A DNA stretch of 5,113 nt from Calditrichia bacterium. Its GTDB lineage: Bacteria; Calditrichota; Calditrichia; RBG-13-44-9. Position 1 is the first letter of the stretch, and each line of letters starts with the position of its first letter. The stretch spans positions 1-5,113 of the forward strand of contig JALXCH010000377.1 in NCBI GenBank assembly GCA_026991005.1, given 5' to 3'. The notes beneath the pieces are model-generated. The model was not told the origin of the DNA. It saw only the letters and a program-made list of their open reading frames with translations, and searched no databases. The position numbers were made by a program, and so were the translations under genes. Below are positions 1-5,113 of this stretch, piece by piece.

Positions 1-335
1 CACGCGGCCCCCACCCACCAGATGTTGAAATCGGCTCCGCGGATGAGCAAAATGGGCACGGTAAAAATAACCCCCGCCGTGGAGGTGTTAATGCCGGAAG
101 CCACGGTCTGGATGATATTGTTTTCCAGAATGGTGCCCCGTTTAAATAGGGCCCGCATAATGCCCCAGCCCAGAATAGCCGCCACCGGCGAACCGTTGGT
201 AGAAAATCCCAGCACCAGCGCGGCGTAGGAAAAACTGGCCGTCATCAACACCCCAATCACCACCCCAACTGCAATGGCCAGAGGTGTGGCTTCGGGATAA
301 GTATTAGAAAACAATTTTAACCGTGCATTAGCCAT
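1..335 (-). CDS. OPT/YSL-family oligopeptide (or metal-chelate) transporter, N-terminal part
   Basis: The 5' end of a gene that runs off the left edge; 111 codons are visible from the ATG at 333-335. OPT-family proteins are polytopic inner-membrane carriers that import oligopeptides or metal-siderophore complexes with cations. What is seen: a short polar N-terminus with a PEATPLA element at residues 14-20, a hydrophobic segment at about 17-45, a second at about 49-64, then a basic loop (KRGTILENN, residues 65-73) followed by IIQTVASG (74-81) and a third hydrophobic stretch with AGVIFTVP (87-94). The ENN-x-x-QT-x-AS followed by AGV-x-FT-x-P pattern is the N-terminal signature I associate with the OPT family. 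The start is supported by an AGGA element 9 nt upstream. It lies 87 nt after the PorV-like gene in the same direction, so co-transcription is possible. Substrate cannot be told from this fragment. Family assignment is fairly sure. Confidence 0.8.
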   Translation of the reverse strand, partial: MANARLKLFSNTYPEATPLAIAVGVVIGVLMTASFSYAALVLGFSTNGSPVAAILGWGIMRALFKRGTILENNIIQTVASGINTSTAGVIFTVPILLIRGADFNIWWVGAA

Positions 336-344
336 GCTTCAAAT

Positions 345-348
345 TCCT
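345..348 (-). promoter_or_regulatory. Shine-Dalgarno for the OPT transporter gene
   Basis: The minus strand reads AGGA here, with 9 nt between it and the ATG ending at 335. This is the best ribosome-binding site in the window and supports the chosen start. Confidence 0.5.
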
Positions 349-367
349 GAATCCCTTTTTTGAACCA

Positions 368-389
368 TTCCGGGCTTCATTCCCCGGAA
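368..389 (-). other. Intergenic hairpin, 7-bp stem, 8-nt loop, no U-tract
   Basis: Positions 368-374 (TTCCGGG) are the exact reverse complement of 383-389 (CCCGGAA), separated by 8 nt. It sits between the stop of the PorV-like gene (423) and the start of the OPT gene (335). In the minus-strand transcript the stem is followed by UGGUUC and then an A-run, not a U-run, so it does not look like a standard intrinsic terminator. It could protect a 3' end or partly uncouple the two genes. The pairing is seen directly; the role is a guess. Confidence 0.5.
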
Positions 390-422
390 ACACGTCCTGA
401 ACTTCTTCCTCCATTTGCCAAC

Positions 423-1478
423 CTACAACCGGAATTCCAGAGACCAGAGGGTGATGCCCCCCAGATCACCGTAATCCGACCAGCCAAAATCCAGTTGCAG
501 ATTGAGCCCGGCGAACCGGTACAGATTCAAGCCAAAGCCCAGTGCCAGCCCGGCAGTATCGTATCCCTGATGGTACCCGGCGCGCAAATCGAACGACTCC
601 CGCCAGCTATATTCCAATCCCCAATTGGTGCGGAACGGCGCATCGAAGCCGTCGTTGGCAGCCACACAAAAAGTCAAGCGATTGGCCGGTTGGGTGAACA
701 ATACCGCATGGGGTCCCATCACATTGGCCGAAACGCCCAGACTAAACGTGAGCGGCAGGGGGAACTGCCGGGTAGCCAGTTTGGAATCCGGGCGGGGACT
801 TCCCGGGTAATCATCCGGATTCTCCTTGTAAAAATGGAGGTGCGGTCCATCGTCGATACCCATATCCGGCCCCAGGTTGGTAAGCGCCATTCCGATGCGC
901 AGCCCAATATCGGCAATGTTGTACACCGTACCAATATCCACTGCCACGCCGCTGCCGCTCTCCATCCAGATTTTCTCCTGAATGTATTTGGCGGTTACTC
1001 CCACGTACACCCGGTCGGTTAACGCACTGGCAAAGGTAACGCCCAGCGCCATACTGCTGGCCGTAAAACTCTCCCCTGTTCCCTCTGGCTTTTCCAGCGT
1101 TGTCACTTCCATATCGCCCACATCCACATAATTGGCCACCAGCCCCAGGGAGTAAGCCCGGGTCAGGGGATAAATCACCCCGCCGAAATGATGCTTCACC
1201 CCGGCGTACAGATTGGTAATCTGGTAATGGGTGCGAATCCCATCCAATACGCGAATACCGGCGGGATTCCAGTAGAGCGCCGAAGCATCATCCGCCAGCC
1301 CCACAAAGGCGCCGCCCAGTGCTACTGCCCGGGCGCCCACTTCCATCTGTAAAAAATTGGCAGAAGTGGTGCCTATCTTGGTAATTTCACCGCCCCGGAG
1401 TCCCGGTACCACCCAGGAGCTCAACAGCAAAACAATCAAAAACCAGGTGCTGCCTGCGGCAAGTCTGTGCCTGTTCAT
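423..1478 (-). CDS. PorV/PorQ-family outer-membrane beta-barrel protein
   Basis: A complete 351-residue protein. PorV relatives are FadL-like 14-strand barrels; in the type IX secretion system PorV shuttles cargo bearing C-terminal sorting domains from the translocon to the attachment complex. What is seen: a signal peptide (basic MNRHR, hydrophobic core at about 11-26), then the family hallmark at residues 32-75: TKIGTTSANFL, GARAVALGGAFVGLADD and SALYWNPAGI. The rest is alternating amphipathic strand sequence rich in G, Y and F, ending in LWSLEFRL with no extra domain. Length is normal for the family. I chose the start at 1478 because it puts the signal peptide at the N-terminus. An in-frame ATG at 1490 would add four residues. 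A GTG at 1661 would add a charged 61-residue leader and is unlikely. No strong Shine-Dalgarno is visible. It follows the sorting-domain protein, a plausible client. Family assignment is strong; shuttle function is inferred, since many FCB genomes carry several paralogues of unknown role. Confidence 0.88.
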   Translation of the reverse strand: MNRHRLAAGSTWFLIVLLLSSWVVPGLRGGEITKIGTTSANFLQMEVGARAVALGGAFVGLADDASALYWNPAGIRVLDGIRTHYQITNLYAGVKHHFGGVIYPLTRAYSLGLVANYVDVGDMEVTTLEKPEGTGESFTASSMALGVTFASALTDRVYVGVTAKYIQEKIWMESGSGVAVDIGTVYNIADIGLRIGMALTNLGPDMGIDDGPHLHFYKENPDDYPGSPRPDSKLATRQFPLPLTFSLGVSANVMGPHAVLFTQPANRLTFCVAANDGFDAPFRTNWGLEYSWRESFDLRAGYHQGYDTAGLALGFGLNLYRFAGLNLQLDFGWSDYGDLGGITLWSLEFRL

Positions 1479-1657
1479 TAAGTTGCCCATGTTATTCAAT
1501 TCAATATTTTCTCTCAAAATTGAAGATTTGAAAACCAATTTAATTACCAGATATCTGGCAGAAATAAAATTTTCAAGAGACCTTTTCACCCCTGTTTGCT
1601 TTCCGGAAAACTTCTCCCGAACCCGGGATTCTGCCTTCCCGGAAAATTCTGAACCCA
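1479..1657 (-). other. Intergenic leader with short palindromes, no gene seen
   Basis: This 179-nt gap separates the large exported protein from the PorV-like gene. The half next to the PorV start (about 1490-1585) is A+T-rich, as expected of a promoter or 5' leader. The other half is G+C-richer and holds TTTCCGGAAA (1600-1609, a perfect 10-bp palindrome), CCCGGG (1622-1627) and TTCCCGGAAAA (1636-1646). In the minus-strand RNA, 1639-1646 could pair with 1599-1606 around a 32-nt loop. A weak sigma70-like pair can be drawn: TTGAAA (1571-1576) and TATCTG (1548-1553) with 17-nt spacing. I do not find a good Bacteroidetes-type TTG/TAnnTTTG promoter. Whether the PorV-like gene has its own promoter is open. 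Confidence 0.35.
1547..1558. promoter_or_regulatory. Perfect 12-bp palindrome, possible operator
   Basis: CCAGATATCTGG is an exact 12-bp dyad in the A+T-rich leader, 69 nt upstream of the chosen PorV-like start. It overlaps the weak -10-like element at 1548-1553, a position that would suit a repressor site. The palindrome is seen; any binding protein is unknown, and one such dyad could arise by chance. Confidence 0.25.
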
Positions 1658-4600
1658 TCACCAGATAATGGCAAATTTACCCATTTTGCGTTTTCCATCG
1701 GGAGTCTCCACGGTGTAAATGTACACCCCGTAACTCACCTCCAGTTTTTCGTCCGTTTGTAAATTCCAGTACTCATCGCCGATGGTGCTGCTGGAATGTT
1801 CAATGGTTTTAATCAAATCCCCGCGCAGGGTGTAAATACGGATGGTGCAGCGCTGGGGTAGATGGGTGAAGCGCAACAAATGGGTAAAACGATCCGGTCG
1901 GTCCGAAGCCAGCTCCATCAGGTTGTACACCACATAGGGATTGGGCACCACCTTGATGCGGCTCATATCCACTTCCTGATTATCGACCTGCAGAGAATGG
2001 GTGCGAATTTCGTACACGTCCCGGTGGGTGAACGGTTTTTTGGTGCGGTACAGGTACACGTCCCCGGGGGAAGGTGGCACGGAGGTGTCGCTCCAGGTCA
2101 CCGAAAACTGCCAGCTTCGGTGCTGCACATCCGGTTCCAGAATGTACACATAATCGCCGCTGGTCCAGGGTAAATTGGGGTTGCGCACGTACAGCTTCAG
2201 GGGATACTCCCGCGCCGAATCCTTCGTCACGTTAAACACCTGAAAGGGAACTTTGGCGGCGTTGGGAAAAGCGGGATGCTCGAACTTCACCGTGGAATCG
2301 CCAAAAACAATGGCGTAATCGTACGGATAATACAGGCTATCCGGAGTTACCGAGAGCACGCTGAATTCATAATTGGAGGTGTCGCCGGTCACCGTTTGCC
2401 AGCCCTGCTCCAGTTGCTCCACGTGGTCGTGGTTAATTACCATCAAACCGATGCCATCGAAAATAGGCCGGGGTTCGGCAATGTCGGCATCCGCTTCTAC
2501 CCAGAACTTGTCGTAATCCTGCACCAGATACTCCCCGGTATCCTCGTCGTACACATCGAAACGCAAATTTTCCAGGGTATCCTTAAAACTGACCCGGTAA
2601 GTATGCCCGGTAATGCGGATGGGATCAATAACCCGGGGAGACATGACACCGGTAGCGGTTCCCGAAAGATGGGTTACGGTGGAATCGGCGGTTCCGCCCA
2701 CAAAGCCCTGGGGCTGCAAACCGGGGATGACATCCACCGTCTGGATGAGGCGGGGATCGTTGCCCCGCGAAGATTCCAGCGCAGGCTGTCCGGCTTCCAG
2801 CACCGGATGGTCGTAAGCAGTAATGGTGTAACGGTAACGCACCCCGTTTATGACGTTTTTATCCACAAACGTGTATTTCAAACCGGTATTTTTTCCCAGA
2901 TCGAAGAAGGGATTCAGGGGATCGGGTCCTTCCCATTCATCAATCAAATCGTACTGTGCCAGCGGCTGGTAGCCCACAATGTTGGTACCGGTGTAATCGT
3001 AAATGGGAGTTCCCCACTCCGGTTCGCCCTGCCCGGCCAGATTGGCCTGGGTACGGTAAATGCGGTAACCCTGAAAATCGTGGTCGCGGGTGATGATTTC
3101 GTAGGAATCTTCCGCGGAATCGTCCCAATACAGGGTAACCTGCCCATTTTCGCCGTACACCACCGGCAGCCCATTTTTATCGATGACCTGGGTCCCGACC
3201 GCCGAGAGATGGGGTGCGGTAGGCGGACGGAATCCAATGAAATTGTTTTTGTAGAGGCTATCGGCCTGCCGCAACGCCTCGAATACGGTGGCGAAACGAA
3301 TTTCCGGCGGATTGGTAGGAAATCCGTTCTCGTCCAGCGGCCCGGGATTGGGTACGCCTCCCACAATGCCGATGTGAATGGGAATGGTGTCTCCCGGCTC
3401 AATGGAAAAGGGCCCCGAGCTAAACCAGAACTGAATATCCGGTCGGCTGCCAACGGGGAAGCTCTCCTGATAATCGGCCAGCAGGCTCACATCGTCGCGG
3501 GTGGGGTCGTCCCCATGGAACCACTTATCCCGGTCCTCGGCCGGAACCAGCTCCGGCTTCCCGGCAGAAATGGCATAGAAGGTTTTCTCCAGTTGGGCAT
3601 CCACCGGCGCTGGCCGCATGGCTTCGTCCTGGTCGAACCAGTGAAATCCGGTAATTCCAATTTCGGGACTGTTGGGATTACTGGGATCCAGCAGCGGCGT
3701 GCGGAAGAAATTAATTCCGTAGGCCGAAACCGGCCCGCTGTTCTGGGGGTAAATCTGGTCGGTAAAATAATCCTGTTTGTCGAATGCCAGAAACACATCG
3801 ATAGTGCCGTCCCCATCGTAATCGTAAATCAAGCCGTAATCGTCCTCTGCCCAGGGTGTGGCCTGGCGATAGTTAGAACCGGGCACCAGATAGCGACCGG
3901 GTAAATCGGGATCCACAAAAAAGGCGAAATACACACTATCGATGCGCCCGTTGTAATAATGGCGATCCGGGTCGTAAAAGGGGCTGTGGGGATCGGTAAG
4001 CTGCTCGGGAGTGCGGTAAATGAAGTTGATGTTGAAGAACACCACATTTTCGTAGAGTGCGGTGGAATAGCTGTACCCGTGCACTTCCATGTCGATGCCC
4101 ACCGGGTAACCGTATTTGGCGGTGATGGCCCCGGAACGCACCCCGTTGTATTTATCGGTAGCGATGAAGAAAATGTCTTTGTTGGAAACGAACTGCCCTT
4201 CCAGCGGTTGCCCGTAGGTGGGGGAACTGGGATCGGGATCCACAGCCCAACCGCCGGGCCAGTGATGTTCACCGGGAGTGTGCACCCATTCCTTATTCTG
4301 TTCGTCCCAGTAATACTCCGGCCAGCTCTGGGGATAAGTGGAAGTGGCTACCATGGGAATATTGTCCTGCAGCATGGAGCCGTGGTAGCGTTCGCGGGCG
4401 TAGTCGGCCGCTTCCCAATCCGTGAAATTCACACCATCCCCGGCATGCAAATGCACTGCGGTAAACGACTCGATGGCGTTGTACTGATCGCTGCGATCTT
4501 CGGGCAGGGGAGGTCCACCGGTATTCTGGGCGCCCCAGGGACCGGGCGGCATGACAATGACCGGGGCAATCCAGCGCACTTCGCCCCACACTCCGTGGAA

Positions 4601-4882
4601 AGCTCCGGGATACCAGTGCTGATAACCGGGCGGATCCCAGCCGGAGAGCAATCCCCAGTTTTCCACACCCCAAACTTTCATCTTACCGGCATCCATAAAA
4701 CCGATGGCACGGTCGAATACGGAGCTCGGTTTGGCGAAAGAGGTATTGCTGCGCTCGTTCTGCTCGGAATGTTGCGCCAGAAGCGGCAACACCATCCCCA
4801 ATGCCGCCAGAAACACAATTCCCAAAACGGTAATATGTTTTGAATGAATTCCTTCCAATTGCACCATTTTACGTTGTTTCAT
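1658..4882 (-). CDS. Large exported protein with FnIII-like and T9SS-like C-terminal sorting domain
   Basis: A complete 1074-residue protein, probably secreted or surface-attached. Residues 1-37 look like a signal peptide: basic start (KQRK), hydrophobic core at about 17-36, likely cleavage near LLAQ. Residues 50-550 are an aromatic-rich, Asp/Pro-rich region I cannot assign. It contains a DxDGDGxxD calcium-loop-like motif (354-362) and a DIQFWFSSGPFSIEPGDTIP strand pair (482-501). Residues about 553-691 resemble a fibronectin type III domain: PPTAPHL opening, VTLYWDDS, GYRIYRT, then YRYTITAYD. Residues 720-960 are probably further beta-sandwich. The C-terminus is a T9SS type A-like sorting domain: KVVPNPYV (977-984), RFTHLPQRCTIRIYTLRGDL (1004-1023), YGVYIYTVE (1051-1059), ending GKFAIIW. 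The mature protein would be exported by Sec and then a type IX-like route. It follows the barrel gene by 90 nt and precedes a PorV relative. No catalytic motif is recognised, so binding or structural roles are as likely as enzymatic ones. The architecture call is good; function is unknown. Confidence 0.85.
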   Translation of the reverse strand: MKQRKMVQLEGIHSKHITVLGIVFLAALGMVLPLLAQHSEQNERSNTSFAKPSSVFDRAIGFMDAGKMKVWGVENWGLLSGWDPPGYQHWYPGAFHGVWGEVRWIAPVIVMPPGPWGAQNTGGPPLPEDRSDQYNAIESFTAVHLHAGDGVNFTDWEAADYARERYHGSMLQDNIPMVATSTYPQSWPEYYWDEQNKEWVHTPGEHHWPGGWAVDPDPSSPTYGQPLEGQFVSNKDIFFIATDKYNGVRSGAITAKYGYPVGIDMEVHGYSYSTALYENVVFFNINFIYRTPEQLTDPHSPFYDPDRHYYNGRIDSVYFAFFVDPDLPGRYLVPGSNYRQATPWAEDDYGLIYDYDGDGTIDVFLAFDKQDYFTDQIYPQNSGPVSAYGINFFRTPLLDPSNPNSPEIGITGFHWFDQDEAMRPAPVDAQLEKTFYAISAGKPELVPAEDRDKWFHGDDPTRDDVSLLADYQESFPVGSRPDIQFWFSSGPFSIEPGDTIPIHIGIVGGVPNPGPLDENGFPTNPPEIRFATVFEALRQADSLYKNNFIGFRPPTAPHLSAVGTQVIDKNGLPVVYGENGQVTLYWDDSAEDSYEIITRDHDFQGYRIYRTQANLAGQGEPEWGTPIYDYTGTNIVGYQPLAQYDLIDEWEGPDPLNPFFDLGKNTGLKYTFVDKNVINGVRYRYTITAYDHPVLEAGQPALESSRGNDPRLIQTVDVIPGLQPQGFVGGTADSTVTHLSGTATGVMSPRVIDPIRITGHTYRVSFKDTLENLRFDVYDEDTGEYLVQDYDKFWVEADADIAEPRPIFDGIGLMVINHDHVEQLEQGWQTVTGDTSNYEFSVLSVTPDSLYYPYDYAIVFGDSTVKFEHPAFPNAAKVPFQVFNVTKDSAREYPLKLYVRNPNLPWTSGDYVYILEPDVQHRSWQFSVTWSDTSVPPSPGDVYLYRTKKPFTHRDVYEIRTHSLQVDNQEVDMSRIKVVPNPYVVYNLMELASDRPDRFTHLLRFTHLPQRCTIRIYTLRGDLIKTIEHSSSTIGDEYWNLQTDEKLEVSYGVYIYTVETPDGKRKMGKFAIIW

Positions 4883-4922
4883 AAAACATTCCCAATCACT
4901 TCACATGACCTGTATCGTGGTT

Positions 4923-4967
4923 GAGGCAAACCCCAGCGAGGTAAACCTCAAAGAGGTAAACCTCAAC
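4923..4967 (-). repeat. Three tandem 15-bp hairpin-forming repeats
   Basis: Three contiguous 15-bp units start at 4923, 4938 and 4953. Units 2 and 3 share GAGGTAAACCTC plus a 3-nt spacer (AAA, AAC); unit 1 is GAGGCAAACCCC plus AGC. Each forms a 4-bp stem with a 4-nt loop. The outer edges, GTTGAGG (4920-4926) and CCTCAAC (4961-4967), are also reverse complements, so the whole array can close into one longer structure. It begins 5 nt past the barrel gene's stop in transcript order and ends about 40 nt before the next ATG. No U-tract follows, so a standard terminator is unlikely. Confidence 0.8.
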
Positions 4968-4972
4968 GGAAA

Positions 4973-5113
4973 TTAAAACACAAATTCCAGCCCAAAATAA
5001 ACCGTTCTCCGCAACGCAAAATTGTTGTTGTTGCGGGAATCCCAGTAAGTGGAAGAGCGGGTGTAGTAGCTGGCCGTACCCGGATTGGTGGGAGAGCCGG
5101 TGCGCGTATAGCC
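4973..5113 (-). CDS. C-terminus of an outer-membrane beta-barrel, probably a TonB-dependent receptor
   Basis: Only the last 46 codons and a TAA stop (4973-4975) are in the window; the gene enters from the right edge. The tail reads RSSTYWDSRNNNN, then FALRRTVYFGLEFVF. A last amphipathic strand ending in a terminal phenylalanine is the signal recognised by the BAM complex in outer-membrane barrels. The pattern of a polar extracellular loop followed by LRR-x-VYFGLEF-x-F matches the ends of TonB-dependent receptors with carboxypeptidase-like N-terminal domains in FCB bacteria. A run of four Asn codons (AAC, AAC, AAC, AAT) lies in the loop. That it is a barrel C-terminus is fairly sure; that it is TonB-dependent rather than another barrel is inferred from the tail and from the neighbouring sorting-domain and PorV-like genes. 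The plug domain and TonB box are outside the window. Confidence 0.65.
   Translation of the reverse strand, partial: GYTRTGSPTNPGTASYYTRSSTYWDSRNNNNFALRRTVYFGLEFVF

Noticed and set aside
360..1022. Plus-strand open frame of 220 codons antisense to the PorV-like gene
   Set aside because: It lies almost wholly opposite a clear PorV-family coding sequence and shows no signal peptide, domain or ribosome-binding site.
1479..1661. Extended start of the PorV-like gene at GTG 1661, overlapping the upstream stop
   Set aside because: It would bury the signal peptide behind a 61-residue charged leader, and the DNA there is A+T-rich and palindromic like non-coding sequence.
2276..3904. Plus-strand open frame of 542 codons antisense to the large exported protein
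   Set aside because: The minus-strand frame covers it with a signal peptide, FnIII-like and sorting domains. The plus-strand translation is low-complexity G/I/V/R-rich with no recognisable motif, a usual antisense shadow in a gene with few TTA/CTA/TCA codons.
3959..4843. Plus-strand open frame of 294 codons opposite the N-terminal part of the large protein
   Set aside because: Same shadow pattern, with biased composition and no recognisable domain, opposite a convincing exported protein.
4923..4967. CRISPR array
   Set aside because: The units are only 15 bp with 3-nt spacers and contiguous; there are no unique spacers of 25-40 bp and no cas genes.
4923..4967. Intrinsic terminator of the barrel gene
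   Set aside because: Each stem is only 4 bp and no U-tract follows in the minus-strand transcript.
5022..5033. TTG trinucleotide run as a slippage-prone microsatellite
   Set aside because: It is a short Asn codon run inside the barrel's terminal loop; four units are too few to claim phase variation.

Overview
All four genes in this window lie on the minus strand. In transcription order, from high to low coordinates, they are: the last 46 residues of an outer-membrane beta-barrel protein, most likely a TonB-dependent receptor (4973-5113); a complete 1074-residue exported protein with a fibronectin-III-like domain and a type IX secretion (T9SS)-like C-terminal sorting domain (1658-4882); a PorV/PorQ-family outer-membrane barrel (423-1478); and the first 111 residues of an OPT-family transporter (1-335). 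The plus strand carries only antisense shadows of these genes.

The combination of PorV-like proteins, 'VVPNPY...GVYIY' C-terminal domains and TonB receptors points to the Fibrobacteres-Chlorobi-Bacteroidetes (FCB) superphylum. The style of the large protein, with its PNPYV C-terminal start and GKFAII-type end, resembles Calditrichota, candidate division KSB1 or related uncultured lineages more than classical Bacteroidia. This is a judgement from memory of protein style, not a database result.

Region by region: 1-335 is the transporter N-terminus with a plausible Shine-Dalgarno. 336-422 is a short gap with a 7-bp-stem hairpin and no U-tract. 423-1478 is the PorV-like gene. 1479-1657 is an A+T-rich leader with several short palindromes and no convincing gene. 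1658-4882 is the large exported protein. 4883-4972 is a short gap holding three tandem 15-bp units, each a 4-bp stem with a 4-nt loop. 4973-5113 is the barrel C-terminus.

A working model, which is inference, is that the barrel receptor, the sorting-domain protein and the PorV-like protein form one cell-envelope module. The large protein would cross the outer membrane by a T9SS-like route, the PorV relative would shuttle or anchor it, and the TonB receptor would import a ligand. The downstream OPT transporter could carry peptides or metal chelates across the inner membrane. The clearest unexplained DNA element is the hairpin array at 4923-4967: its variant copy keeps pairing only in the minus-strand transcript.
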